A DNA stretch of 51,613 bases from Helicobacteraceae bacterium (GTDB lineage: Bacteria; Campylobacterota; Campylobacteria; Campylobacterales; Sulfurimonadaceae), in NCBI GenBank assembly GCA_027023805.1, contig JALVUF010000007.1, positions 1 through 51,613 on the forward strand, written 5' to 3'. A program made the position numbers and the translations under genes. The stretch's first letter is position 1; each line of letters begins with the position of its first letter. Below the pieces are notes generated by a model. The model had not been told where the DNA came from. It saw only the letters and a list, made by a program, of their open reading frames with translations, and searched no databases. This document shows positions 7,495 to 17,249 of the stretch, piece by piece.

Positions 7495-9398
7495 TTTTTT
7501 TACATCCCGAATTTATCTATTATATGATAATGCCTTTAATACTGTTTTTTGTTCTCGTTATTACGCAGGCAGATAAAAATATCACTATTTTTTCACCTGA
7601 AATACTAAAAAGGTTACGCGTTAATGACAAACATTTGAGTATGCGTGTAAGAAATATTTTGTATTTTATTGTTTTTGTACTGCTTATTTTAGCTTTAGCA
7701 CAGCCTGTAATCCAGCATGGCAGGATACAAGTAGGAGAAAAAAATGCCAATATCGTGTTGGCACTTGATACCTCTAGCGCCATGTTAGCGCAAGATGTAG
7801 CCCCAAATCGCCTAACGATGGCAAAGTATAAGATGACGGGACTGCTAAAACTTTTACATGGAAACAAAATAGGATGTATCGCATTTGCTAAACATTCATT
7901 TCTGGTATCTCCACTTAGTTTTGATCATGACGCCGTTAAATTCTTAATCAAGCATTTTAATCCGTCGTATGTTGTTGAGCCGGGCGTTAATTTTGGTCAA
8001 CTGCTGTATTCGGTTAATAGGATGAGTAAAAATAAAATAGATGTGAAATATCTAATAATTTTTACAAGCGGTGGAGATCAAAACAGCTTTAAAGATGAGA
8101 TTGCTTATGCAAAAAAACATCACATTGTCGTATTTGTTTTGGCTGTAGGCTCACGCAAGGGCGCACCTATACCGACTTCAGATGGGTTTTTGACATATCA
8201 TGGTCATATCGTAGTTGCAAGACTGCATACGAATATCGCTTCACTGGCCGTGGATACGGGTGGAGTTTATATACACTATGTACTCTCAAACAAAGATGTT
8301 AGACGCATGGCTCAAGAGATAAATGGCATTATAAAACAAAACAGTATCAAGCTAAAAAGCGTGCCAAACAATCAGCCTCTGTTTTATATACCGTTAATGC
8401 TGGCTTTATTGCTGCTACTAATCTCAATGAGTTCTGTGCCAAATGCTAAAAAGACAGTACGGTTTTCATCTGTAATGTTGATGCTGTTACTGTTTCGCAC
8501 CACTGTAACTCATGCGAGTATTTTATCATTTCAAACGCTAGATGCCGCAAAGCAGGCATATCAACATCATCAATATGCTAGGAGTGCCAAACTTTTTAAA
8601 GAGTATCATAGAATTGATAACTCTTCAGATGTAAGTTATGATTATGCAAACGCTTTATATAAAAATAGGCAGTACAAACAAGCTGTTACGCAGTATGGGC
8701 ATGCTAGTTTTAAAAACAAATCCAGACAAGCAGACTTATTGTACAATATGGCAAACGCTTATGCAAAGCAGGATACTAAAGCATCATTAAAAAAAGCCGT
8801 ACAGCTATATAATCAGGCTCTTAAGCTTAAAAAGAGTACAGATGCACTGTATAATAAAAAAGTTGTAGAAGAACTGCTAAAGCGCAAACAACGAAAACAA
8901 GCAAAAAACCGAAAAAGGCATAGACAAAATCAACAAAACAAACACTCACAAAACCAAAAAGACAATCAACAAAACAAAAAGCACAAACACTCACAAAATC
9001 AAAAAGGCAACCAACAACACCAACGCTCACAAAATCAAAAAAATAATAATTCTAAAAGGCATCAAAACAAAGGTTCCAAAAAACAAAAGCAGTTGCAAAA
9101 ACAAAACAGCATGAGAAAACAGGCAGGTAAACAAAAACAAAAAGAGCCGCAAAAGCCAACAAAACTACAGATGGGTAAAAAATACTCAGCCTTACAGCAA
9201 AAAAATGGCTTAAAGCGTTATAAAAAAATAACCCAGCGTCAAAACAAACAGCAAGAGCGAACGCAAGCTAAAAATATAATGAGCAAACAAGAGATAAAAC
9301 AGTGGCTTAAACAGATACAGTTTGATGCGCCTACTCATGTTTATGAAATGAAACAGATGCCAAAAAATATGGAGGATTATAATGCAAAACCTTGGTAA
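7491..9398 (+). CDS. BatB-BatC fusion: VWA domain, TPR repeats and a Lys/Gln/Asn-rich tail
   Basis: The 635-residue protein joins BatB and BatC. N-terminal helices at about 8-25 and 55-72 precede a VWA domain (about 86-280). Two further hydrophobic stretches at about 296-314 and 322-337 are followed by TPR-type repeats (about 345-440). The last part, from about 450 to 565, is low-complexity Lys/Gln/Asn/His with repeated HSQNQK-NQQ units, then a conserved tail with KQEIKQWLKQI. The MIDAS site looks degenerate: D93-T-S-S-A97 in place of DxSxS, no threonine at the second position, and TSGGD (192-196) where TDG is expected. BatA next door is intact, so the BatB half may bind without metal. The gene overlaps batA by 4 bp and the next gene by 17 bp. 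TPR modules in BatC bind peptides or proteins. Confidence 0.87.
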   Translation: MIFLHPEFIYYMIMPLILFFVLVITQADKNITIFSPEILKRLRVNDKHLSMRVRNILYFIVFVLLILALAQPVIQHGRIQVGEKNANIVLALDTSSAMLAQDVAPNRLTMAKYKMTGLLKLLHGNKIGCIAFAKHSFLVSPLSFDHDAVKFLIKHFNPSYVVEPGVNFGQLLYSVNRMSKNKIDVKYLIIFTSGGDQNSFKDEIAYAKKHHIVVFVLAVGSRKGAPIPTSDGFLTYHGHIVVARLHTNIASLAVDTGGVYIHYVLSNKDVRRMAQEINGIIKQNSIKLKSVPNNQPLFYIPLMLALLLLLISMSSVPNAKKTVRFSSVMLMLLLFRTTVTHASILSFQTLDAAKQAYQHHQYARSAKLFKEYHRIDNSSDVSYDYANALYKNRQYKQAVTQYGHASFKNKSRQADLLYNMANAYAKQDTKASLKKAVQLYNQALKLKKSTDALYNKKVVEELLKRKQRKQAKNRKRHRQNQQNKHSQNQKDNQQNKKHKHSQNQKGNQQHQRSQNQKNNNSKRHQNKGSKKQKQLQKQNSMRKQAGKQKQKEPQKPTKLQMGKKYSALQQKNGLKRYKKITQRQNKQQERTQAKNIMSKQEIKQWLKQIQFDAPTHVYEMKQMPKNMEDYNAKPW

Positions 9399-10836
9399 AA
9401 TAATTTTTATTTTAATGATAAGCATAAATATTTTTGCGAGCATTACAACAAGTGTCAATACCGACAATATAACACAAGGCGATAATATATCTTTTATTAT
9501 AAAAGTTAAATCATCCCATAATGTTAAAATGCCAAACATAACCAGCTTATGTCAAACTCCGGTTAATTCCACATCAACACAGACGATTCAAAACTATATC
9601 AATGGTAAATCCTGGCAGACGCAAAGTTTTATTTATACATTCGCACCTAGTACATCGTGTGTTATTAGGCCCATGAGGTTTAAATTTAACGGAAAAACTA
9701 TAACAACTAAAGCCATTAAAATTCATGTGCATCCGCCTCAGGCAAATTCAACTTCAACTTTTATGATATCTTATGCTTTAAAAAATAAACATATCTATCT
9801 TAATGAACCGTTTCTTTTAACGCTTCGTACAAAATTGAAAAATGGCTCAGGCGTTGTAGATTCAAATTTTACTCCACCGGCACTCTCTGCTGATTTTAAG
9901 ATTATAAAACAAACACAGATATCTCCGTATCGTGACGGAGATTATACGGATGCGGGAGTGATTTATCTCTTAGCAGCAAGACACGCAGGACATATAAATA
10001 TACCCCAGGCAGAGGTTAGTCTAGGCTATCAAAGCGGGCAAAACCCTATGTTTAACGGTTTTTTGCAGCCACAGCTTAGATGGAAACGATATTTTTCCAA
10101 TACCTTACATGTAAATATTTTACCGGTGCCAAAAAAAGTACCTTTAGTCGGTTCTATGGCAATATCACTAGATATCAATAAAACATCAGTAGAGGCAAAC
10201 AGAGCTGTTAATGTGGTTGTGGCAGTGAAAGGATATGGAAATTTTAGTGATATCGGATCTTTAAAACCCCAAATTCAGGGAGTTGCTATTTTTGCCAACA
10301 GTCCAAAGATATCATATTCTCTGACCAATCATACATATCATTCTCTGTTTACACAAAAAATGACATTTGTTGCAGATAAAGATTTTATTATACCGCCGTT
10401 TAAGCTGACCTATTTTGATCCTAAACTCAAAAAAATTATAACTATCAAAACTAATGCGGTTTCAATTCACGTCACGGGAGCAATGCCCGGGACTCTCAAA
10501 CATCAACTGCAAATAATAGCCCCCGTAGCTAAAACAATAATCAAAAAGCAAACAACTTTGCCATATAAATGGATTGGCGCGGCGGTAGTTGTAGGCTTTG
10601 TTGCAGGAGTGCTGATGATGTTGCTTGTGCCATGGAGATTATTTAGACGCACAAATAAACATTCAGATATCCCTTTAAAAGACACGCGAAAAATAATAAC
10701 TAAATTGATGCAGCACAAGGATGATCAAGAGGTCAAAGAGATGATAGATATTTTGGAGACAAAGATGTATGTCTCAAAAGATACTAAAGTTGATATGAAA
10801 AAATTAAGAGAGTTAAAAAAGAGATATGATTTTTAG
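9382..10836 (+). CDS. batD: BatD-like protein (oxygen-tolerance family)
   Basis: The 484-residue protein has a signal peptide (about 1-18), a long extracytoplasmic beta-rich region, one transmembrane helix at about 395-417, and a short basic cytoplasmic tail ending in a Lys/Arg-rich helix. This topology and its place after the VWA/TPR gene match BatD (BatD/DUF and Oxygen_tol families). The extracytoplasmic part has repeated Ig-like patches such as VSVNTDNITQGDNISF near the start. It overlaps the preceding gene by 17 bp and closes the operon; the convergent tyrA gene ends 6 bp downstream. Function in the Bat complex is inferred from the context. Confidence 0.85.
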   Translation: MQNLGKIIFILMISINIFASITTSVNTDNITQGDNISFIIKVKSSHNVKMPNITSLCQTPVNSTSTQTIQNYINGKSWQTQSFIYTFAPSTSCVIRPMRFKFNGKTITTKAIKIHVHPPQANSTSTFMISYALKNKHIYLNEPFLLTLRTKLKNGSGVVDSNFTPPALSADFKIIKQTQISPYRDGDYTDAGVIYLLAARHAGHINIPQAEVSLGYQSGQNPMFNGFLQPQLRWKRYFSNTLHVNILPVPKKVPLVGSMAISLDINKTSVEANRAVNVVVAVKGYGNFSDIGSLKPQIQGVAIFANSPKISYSLTNHTYHSLFTQKMTFVADKDFIIPPFKLTYFDPKLKKIITIKTNAVSIHVTGAMPGTLKHQLQIIAPVAKTIIKKQTTLPYKWIGAAVVVGFVAGVLMMLLVPWRLFRRTNKHSDIPLKDTRKIITKLMQHKDDQEVKEMIDILETKMYVSKDTKVDMKKLRELKKRYDF

Positions 10837-10842
10837 CTCTTG

Positions 10843-11670
10843 TTAAAACATATCATGCAGTGAGTTTGCGTTTTGCATCTCCTGGTTTAGTTCTTGCCAC
10901 TCTTGTTTTTGTATGTATTTTTTAAATTTTTGGAGCTCATTTTCAAAGAGTTCTATAGCATCTAGTATATTTTCTCTATTTTGTCTAAATACATCTTCCC
11001 ACATATCAGGTGAGCTTTTTGCAAGGCGGCTCATGGATCTAAATCCACCTGCGGCTAGTGTTAAAATATCATTTTTATTCTCCTGTTTAAGTACGGTATT
11101 AGCAAGAGAGTAAGAGATTGCGTGAGGCATATGGCTGATAAATGCAGCATGTCTGTCGTGTTCTTTTGCCGACATATAGGTTATTTTCATATGAAGTGCC
11201 AAAAAAATCTTAATGGCTGTCTTTTGCTGCTCTTTGCCACTCTTTGCAAAATCACAAAAAACGATAATTTTATCCTTGTATAGATTTTCAATCGCGGCAG
11301 ATGGTCCAAAAAATTCAGTCCCCGTCATCGGGTGCGTGGCAACAAAGTTTTTGCGGATTGTATTTGGCACACTTTGGATAATCTTTTCTTTTGTTCCGCC
11401 AAAATCGATGATAGTGGCGGCGCTATCAATGTTTGTTAGTGTCTGTACTATTTTTATAATGGCAGCAACTGGTACACAAAGTACAATGACATCACATTTT
11501 TTTATATCATCAAACTTAACAATTCTTTGCACCAGCGACAGATCGAGAGCCTGTATTTGGTGCTCTTTGTTTTGATCCATTCCGACAATTTCAGATACAA
11601 AAGGCAGATGCTTTAAGCTAAGAGCCAGAGATCCGCCCATTAGACCCAGTCCGATAATTCCTATTTTCAT
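10843..11670 (-). CDS. tyrA: Prephenate dehydrogenase
   Basis: The 275-residue protein begins with an NAD(P)-binding Rossmann motif (GIIGLGLMGGS at 4-14) and carries HPMTGTEFFG around 115, the prephenate-binding signature of the TyrA family. A helical dimerisation domain follows. It oxidises and decarboxylates prephenate to 4-hydroxyphenylpyruvate in tyrosine synthesis. It is monofunctional: neither a chorismate mutase nor an ACT regulatory domain is present. The gene is alone on the minus strand, convergent with batD and divergent from bamA. A purine-rich AGAGAAAG site precedes the ATG. Confidence 0.93.
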   Translation of the reverse strand: MKIGIIGLGLMGGSLALSLKHLPFVSEIVGMDQNKEHQIQALDLSLVQRIVKFDDIKKCDVIVLCVPVAAIIKIVQTLTNIDSAATIIDFGGTKEKIIQSVPNTIRKNFVATHPMTGTEFFGPSAAIENLYKDKIIVFCDFAKSGKEQQKTAIKIFLALHMKITYMSAKEHDRHAAFISHMPHAISYSLANTVLKQENKNDILTLAAGGFRSMSRLAKSSPDMWEDVFRQNRENILDAIELFENELQKFKKYIQKQEWQELNQEMQNANSLHDMF

Positions 11671-11854
11671 AATCTATTCTTTCTCTAAGTATATTACAAA
11701 ATCTTAAAACTACTCTAAGAACCATTTTTTTCTTTTTTAAGAAGGTGTAAAGATATTTTTATGCAATAATACAAAGAAATTGCTTGAATTTACGTAATAT
11801 TAATAACTTTATGTGTAAAATCTCTTATTATTTTTTTAAACACATAGGATATAA

Positions 11855-14083
11855 ATGAGATTATTTTTTTTAGCCCTTGTATTTTTTATAGGTATAAGCC
11901 TAAACGCGCAGATCATAAAAGCTATCCACTATAAGGGACTCTTTCATATGTCTAAAAGTGTTGCCTCTAGCATGATAGATGTAAAACCCGGTGATGTACT
12001 AAACATTAAACAGATTGATAAGAGCGTCAAGACATATTTTCAGCAGGGATATTTTGAAGATATTTGGGTGAGCGATAAAAACGGCATTATAACATTTCAC
12101 TTTAAAGAAAAACCGATTATATCAAAAATTATCGTCAAAGGTTATAAAGCTGATGATAAGACATTTTTAGATGACACTATAAAAATCAAACGAGGCAGTT
12201 TGTATGATCAAAAGAAAATAGATGCTGCAAAAAAAAGGATTATACAATACCTTAATAAAAAAGGTAAAATTGACACTGTTGTTGTTGTTAAGAAAAAAAT
12301 AGAGAAAAATGGTAGCATGCATCTGACTTTTTTAATAGATGAAGGACATGAGATTATCATTAAAAAAATCACATACAGCGGACTTAAAAATTTTAGTCCA
12401 TCTATATTTAATGACACGATAGCAAACAAGCAACACCAGTGGATGGGGTGGTTTTGGGGGAGAAACAGCGGTGAATTAAAATTAAACCAACTGCGATATG
12501 ATCCACTCAGGATGCGTGATATGTTTATGCAGCATGGATATCTAGATGCTAAAGTAGATATGCCTTTTACAAGAGTGGATTTCAATAATTATACAGCGGA
12601 TATGAGCTATCAAATCAATGAAGGCGAGCAATATACTGTTAGCCACATTCATGTGTATGAAACCAAGAATGTCGTCAAATCGTCGATTTTGAGAAAAGCT
12701 ATTGAAATGAAAGTAGGTAAATATTTTAACATTAAAACATTCAGAGCAGATTCAAAACGCATAAAAACGATCGTTGCAAATAAAGGTTATGCTTTTGTTC
12801 AGGTTGTACCAGATTTAAAAGAAAATAAAAAAAATCATACCGTTAATTTAACCTATAAAGTTATTCCAGGTGATAAAGTTTATATCCATAACGTGATTAT
12901 ATCAGGCAATACAAGCACGCTAGACCGCGTTATAAGACGTGTTCTTTATCTAGGTCCTGGTGATTTGTTTTCTCTTACTAATTTAAAAGATTCTAAAAAT
13001 GCACTTGGACGGTTGGGCTTTTTTAGTTCATCGACCATACAAGAACACAGACTCTCCGCTCACAGTATGGATTTAGTCGTTATGGTTAAAGAACAGCCGA
13101 CAGGAAATATACAAATAGGCGGTGGATACGGAAGCTATGGCGGTATTTTGCTTAGTGTTGCCGTAAATGATCGCGATATTTTTGGTTCAGGCATTACAGT
13201 AGGTGTACAGCTCAATAAATCGCAAGCGACACATAATTACTCTTTTTCTATATCTAATCCTCATTTAGATGACAGCGATTACAGCGGAAGTTTTTCAGTC
13301 TTTCAATCCGGTACGAATTATACAAGCTATAATGTCCAAAGCAACGGTCTGACTTTTGGTATGGGGCATCAGTTTACAAGACATATAAATGGATATTTAG
13401 GATACAGTTACTCTAGCAACAGCTATAGCAATATCAATCTCACTACTTCACCTCTGTCACAGTATTATTTTTCAAGCTATAATAAAAGTTCTGTAACTAT
13501 GAGTGCAGTTTTTAACAATACAAATAATTATTATCTTCCTACATCAGGCTTTATAGCAAGTGAGAGCCTTGAAAAAGCGGGACTTGGAGCTAATGCTGAT
13601 TTTATTAAGAGCCAAACGGCATATAATAAATATTATGGACTCAAACATTTAACAGGCAAAAATATTATATTTAGATATAAAGCTAAATTTAAATACGCGC
13701 TAAATACAGGATATTTGCCTATTGCGGAGAGATATTACATGGGAGGGATAGGAAGTGTGCTTGGATACCAGTCATACTCTTTGTCTCCAACTACAATAAA
13801 CAATGGAGTTAAGGTAAATATTGGAGGCGAGCAGGTTTTTACTAATGCTGTAGAGCTTAGCTTTCCGTTAATCAATAAAGCAAAAATGAGACTGGTTACA
13901 TTTGTCAACTGGGGTTTTATAGGTGATTCATCTTTAACACAGATATCACGTGGCGGATATGGCGCGGGAATAGAATGGTTTTCACCCGTAGGACCGATTC
14001 AGTTAATGTTTGCCAATCCTTTAAATGAACATTCCGGTGATAATGTATCGCATTTTGCTTTTACAATGGGACAAAAATTTTAA
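11855..14083 (+). CDS. bamA: Outer membrane protein assembly factor BamA
   Basis: The 742-residue protein has a signal peptide (about 1-18), a series of POTRA domains up to about residue 405, and a C-terminal Omp85 beta-barrel (about 420-742) ending in the typical aromatic residue F. The VRGY-like loop-6 region of the family appears as the conserved stretch around YYMGGIGSVLGY (about 630). BamA is the core of the machine that folds and inserts outer-membrane proteins. At 742 residues it is slightly shorter than the E. coli protein (about 810). The 184-bp gap upstream (11671-11854) is very AT-rich with no clear -35/-10 pair; a TAGGATATAA site serves the start codon. Confidence 0.93.
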   Translation: MRLFFLALVFFIGISLNAQIIKAIHYKGLFHMSKSVASSMIDVKPGDVLNIKQIDKSVKTYFQQGYFEDIWVSDKNGIITFHFKEKPIISKIIVKGYKADDKTFLDDTIKIKRGSLYDQKKIDAAKKRIIQYLNKKGKIDTVVVVKKKIEKNGSMHLTFLIDEGHEIIIKKITYSGLKNFSPSIFNDTIANKQHQWMGWFWGRNSGELKLNQLRYDPLRMRDMFMQHGYLDAKVDMPFTRVDFNNYTADMSYQINEGEQYTVSHIHVYETKNVVKSSILRKAIEMKVGKYFNIKTFRADSKRIKTIVANKGYAFVQVVPDLKENKKNHTVNLTYKVIPGDKVYIHNVIISGNTSTLDRVIRRVLYLGPGDLFSLTNLKDSKNALGRLGFFSSSTIQEHRLSAHSMDLVVMVKEQPTGNIQIGGGYGSYGGILLSVAVNDRDIFGSGITVGVQLNKSQATHNYSFSISNPHLDDSDYSGSFSVFQSGTNYTSYNVQSNGLTFGMGHQFTRHINGYLGYSYSSNSYSNINLTTSPLSQYYFSSYNKSSVTMSAVFNNTNNYYLPTSGFIASESLEKAGLGANADFIKSQTAYNKYYGLKHLTGKNIIFRYKAKFKYALNTGYLPIAERYYMGGIGSVLGYQSYSLSPTTINNGVKVNIGGEQVFTNAVELSFPLINKAKMRLVTFVNWGFIGDSSLTQISRGGYGAGIEWFSPVGPIQLMFANPLNEHSGDNVSHFAFTMGQKF

Positions 14084-14102
14084 GAGATGAGCAATCAACA
14101 GC

Positions 14103-15572
14103 TCAGGTATCTATCTTTACAGAGAGATTGGTAGGATATTCAAGCATATCTAAAGCTTCTTTTACTAGGTACAGGTTATCGTTTGAGTTTACATGTAAAC
14201 ATCCATCGTGAAAATTAATATTATAATTAATGGTTTTTGGCCTATGTGCTAAAAGAGCTAATGAGATAGATATAATCAGACTTAAAATCTCTACCGTATT
14301 GTCATCAGGCAGCACATCTTTGTACTCTTGCAGATGCGCTTTAGATGGAGATTTTCTTTTTACAAATCTTACAAGTGTAGCTATGAGAATGATCTGTTGG
14401 TGCGTAAAGCCATATTCCAAACTATTTTGTATCAGATACAGGCTATGCTTGTTTGATGAGTAAAAATTAATACTTGAGCCGATGGGCGAGAGCTTGGCTG
14501 CCACTATTAAGGCATGTTTATACTCAGTACCTATTTTATAATGCTCATGTGTAGCGTCAAAAATTCTACTTGTAAGTGATGCCAAATTATTAGAGAATTG
14601 TTTTTCGACTAAAAAATTATCTAGCAAAAATCTTACAGACGGGTTATAGTTGGATGGGAATTTATAGTTTTGGTTTCTTAATAAATCACTTAGATACACA
14701 CCTTCTCTAACGCCGACACCGCTAGTTATAAATCGATCAACATTCTTCATCTTATGCAGTAGTTGTAAAATAATTAATGCGCCCGGTTTAATTGTATCAT
14801 ATCTAGTAGATTTGATATTTAATTTTTTTAAAGTTTTTGTATCGGCATTTAATATCTTTTTGATTGTTATATTCATATTTTTTACATTAAATTCAAATCC
14901 ATGTAAAATGTCTAATGGATAGGTTTTGTGTTTTAAGATACTGTTTGCAATAGCTCTAAAAGTTCCGCCTATACCGACAAGTGTATCACTAAGCATCTCT
15001 ATGGGTAATTTATCTAGTTGCTCGTCTATATACTGCTTAGCTCCTTTTAGATCATTATTGTCAAAATACAGCTCTTTAAGCCTTACTGTTCCTAAGGGTA
15101 AAGAGGCAGAGGAGATAATAGTTTTGTTACGGATAAAGGCGAATTCTGTAGAACCTCCTCCTATATCGACTGTTATGGCATCAACTATCGGAAGAAGGTT
15201 TAAGCAGGCGCGTGCACCAAAGATGGCTTCATCAACTCCATTGATAACTTTGATTTTTAATCCCAATTCGCGGTTAATGCGGTTGATAAATTCTTTTTTG
15301 TTTGGAGCATCTCGCAATGCTGAAGTGGCAACACATAAGATTTTTCTTGCCCCAAAAGAGGAGGCTATATTTAAAAAGTTCTCTAGTGCATCAAAGGTGC
15401 GTTTCATTGCTCTTTCTTGTAGCTGTCCACCATGCCTGTAGGCATCTTCGGGTAATCTTACGCGGCTTGTAGCTTCATGAAGCAAATGAAAAGCAAATCG
15501 ACTGCTTTTTTTGTATATTACTAATCTAGCTGAATTAGAACCTATATCTATAACAGCCGTTACTTTTGCCAA
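14103..15572 (-). CDS. ppx: Ppx/GppA family phosphatase (exopolyphosphatase / pppGpp hydrolase)
   Basis: The 489-residue protein carries the ASKHA phosphate-binding motifs VIDIGSNSARLVIY at 8-21 and DIGGGSTEFAF near 140. These identify Ppx/GppA enzymes, which hydrolyse polyphosphate and/or pppGpp. The C-terminal part (about 305-489) corresponds to the HD-like helical domain of longer family members. The start is TTG at 15572, with GAGGA 6 nt upstream, just after the ferredoxin stop; the 2-bp spacing makes translation coupling likely. The same ferredoxin-phosphatase pair is found beside the CosR regulator in Campylobacter. Substrate choice (polyP or pppGpp) cannot be read from the sequence. 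Confidence 0.9.
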   Translation of the reverse strand: MAKVTAVIDIGSNSARLVIYKKSSRFAFHLLHEATSRVRLPEDAYRHGGQLQERAMKRTFDALENFLNIASSFGARKILCVATSALRDAPNKKEFINRINRELGLKIKVINGVDEAIFGARACLNLLPIVDAITVDIGGGSTEFAFIRNKTIISSASLPLGTVRLKELYFDNNDLKGAKQYIDEQLDKLPIEMLSDTLVGIGGTFRAIANSILKHKTYPLDILHGFEFNVKNMNITIKKILNADTKTLKKLNIKSTRYDTIKPGALIILQLLHKMKNVDRFITSGVGVREGVYLSDLLRNQNYKFPSNYNPSVRFLLDNFLVEKQFSNNLASLTSRIFDATHEHYKIGTEYKHALIVAAKLSPIGSSINFYSSNKHSLYLIQNSLEYGFTHQQIILIATLVRFVKRKSPSKAHLQEYKDVLPDDNTVEILSLIISISLALLAHRPKTINYNINFHDGCLHVNSNDNLYLVKEALDMLEYPTNLSVKIDT

Positions 15573-15574
15573 AC

Positions 15575-15826
15575 TTATTCCTCTTTTTGAAGATGTTCGT
15601 GTTTAAACTTCAATTCCGCAATAGTTTCTACATTGTCTTTGTCTAAAACAATACAATCAACCGGACACACGGCTATACAAGCGGGTTCATCATAAATCCC
15701 AACACATTCTGTGCATCTGTCAGGATCTATATAATATAGTGGATCACCCTCTTCGATTGCAACAGTAGGGCACTCTTCTCTACATGCATCACAAGCAATG
15801 CATTCATCGTTTATTAGTAAAGCCAT
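15575..15826 (-). CDS. YfhL-type 2[4Fe-4S] ferredoxin
   Basis: The 83-residue protein has two [4Fe-4S] cluster motifs. The first is CIACDACREECP (C-x2-C-x2-C-x3-C). The second has the enlarged spacing C-x2-C-x8-C-x3-C, typical of the YfhL/Alvin ferredoxin group, in CTEC-VGIYDEPA-CIAVC. It is a low-potential electron carrier of the cytoplasm. It sits between the kinase gene (52 bp upstream) and ppx (2 bp downstream). Campylobacter has the equivalent gene, fdxB, next to cosR. The redox partner is unknown. Confidence 0.95.
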   Translation of the reverse strand: MALLINDECIACDACREECPTVAIEEGDPLYYIDPDRCTECVGIYDEPACIAVCPVDCIVLDKDNVETIAELKFKHEHLQKEE

Positions 15827-15878
15827 TAATCAAATACCTTATATTTTATTCAAGATTGATTTATAGCAAAATAAAGCT

Positions 15879-17192
15879 TCAATCTGTTTTAAATTCCTGC
15901 CGATTGATTGAGCAAGTTAATTTCTGTCCGATAAACAAGCTTGCTTTTGTTCCACTACAACCATCATCTCTATTTGTTAAAGTAATTCGTGCACCTAGAG
16001 CATCGGCTGCACTTTTTGCAAGAAATAAGCCGAGTCCGACACCTTTTTTATTACCTTGTCGCTTAAATGGTGCAAATAAATCTATATTAGTATCAATACC
16101 ACAACCCTCATCTATAATCTCAATTGCAAGTTCTTCATCTTGAAGATAGCTTTGTATCTTGATTGTTTTATGCTTAGGGGTAAATTTAAGAGCATTTTGT
16201 AAAAAATTTTGTATGATTTGATTAAGGAGTGTTGGTTGAATTGTTACGACAAAACTTGAGGGTCTTAGATCAATAATGAGTTCTTTTTCCTCGTTAACTG
16301 CTAATAGCTTAAAATCGTTTGCTTTATTGTTTATGATCGGAATGATATCCACTGATACCGCACGCTCTAATTGTGCTCCTTCTTGTCTTCCTATATTTAA
16401 TATGTTTGAGACGATGATATTCATATCATCTACCGTGTTGTTGGTTACTTTTAGCGCCTCTATATACTCTTTAGGTGTTCGTTGTTTGATTAAAGTAACT
16501 TGATTTTTAAGCTTTATTACAGCCAATGGAGTTTTAAGCTCATGCGCAGCACCGATAAACAACTCTTTTTGATACTTTATAAAGGTTTGTAATCTATTAA
16601 TAAGATGGTTAATAGTGAGACCTAATTCTTCAAATTCTTGTGGTATTTCATGAATATTTAACGGCTCCATTATATGTTCATTTATATTTGATAGCCGTTT
16701 TGTTAGTATTTTTATGGGGTATATAAGCATTTTAGAGAGCATGATTGCATACAGTAAGATAATAATTAATCCAAAAATATTTATAAAAAAGATTGATTGA
16801 AAAATACTATCTAAAAGTCTAACCGTTGGTGTTATATTTTGTGTGATTTTTAAATAGCTTAGATCGTGCAACATAAAAGGATATAAAATTGTAATATAAT
16901 TTTCTCCATCAACAGTGCTTTCATATAAAAGTATCTCAGGCAAGGGATGTTTTAAATGAACTAATGTAACAAAAAGATTTGTATAGGACATGCTACTTTG
17001 TTTTTGAGCGCTATACAAAGCTTGATAGGTGGTGATGTTTTGTGCAATTTGCACAAGATGCTCTTTTTTTGCATTTAGTATTGAATTTTTGACATAAAGA
17101 TATGTAAATGAGGAAAATAACAAAATCAATATAAATGAGGCAGCAAAGAGTTGAATAAAAAACCTCTGCCTGATGCTGTTTTGACCAAACAT
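15879..17192 (-). CDS. Membrane sensor histidine kinase, likely partner of the CosR-like regulator
   Basis: The 437-residue kinase has transmembrane helices at about 12-34 and 132-155, enclosing an approximately 95-residue periplasmic sensor domain without a recognisable fold. A HAMP-like linker follows at 156-208. The H-box is intact, with H217 in AAHELKTPLAV, then an N-box (NFLQNALKFTP) and G-box (DEGCGIDTN, GVGLGLFLAK). It therefore looks catalytically competent. It is encoded 57 bp after the CosR-like regulator on the same strand, which makes them a probable pair. The homologous regulators of Campylobacter and Helicobacter have no such neighbouring kinase. The signal is unknown; the periplasmic domain contains no cysteine or haem motif. 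Confidence 0.9.
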   Translation of the reverse strand: MFGQNSIRQRFFIQLFAASFILILLFSSFTYLYVKNSILNAKKEHLVQIAQNITTYQALYSAQKQSSMSYTNLFVTLVHLKHPLPEILLYESTVDGENYITILYPFMLHDLSYLKITQNITPTVRLLDSIFQSIFFINIFGLIIILLYAIMLSKMLIYPIKILTKRLSNINEHIMEPLNIHEIPQEFEELGLTINHLINRLQTFIKYQKELFIGAAHELKTPLAVIKLKNQVTLIKQRTPKEYIEALKVTNNTVDDMNIIVSNILNIGRQEGAQLERAVSVDIIPIINNKANDFKLLAVNEEKELIIDLRPSSFVVTIQPTLLNQIIQNFLQNALKFTPKHKTIKIQSYLQDEELAIEIIDEGCGIDTNIDLFAPFKRQGNKKGVGLGLFLAKSAADALGARITLTNRDDGCSGTKASLFIGQKLTCSINRQEFKTD

Positions 17193-17249
17193 ATATGCAT
17201 GCCTTTATAAGAAATAGCCAATTATATTTTATCTGCTACGGCTTTAAAA

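Noticed and set aside
8827-9539. Minus-strand ORFs rich in Phe/Cys/Val or Leu/Ile opposite the BatC tail and the batD start
   Set aside because: Their composition is the antisense reading of the A-rich Lys/Gln/Asn repeats; the sense genes are well supported.
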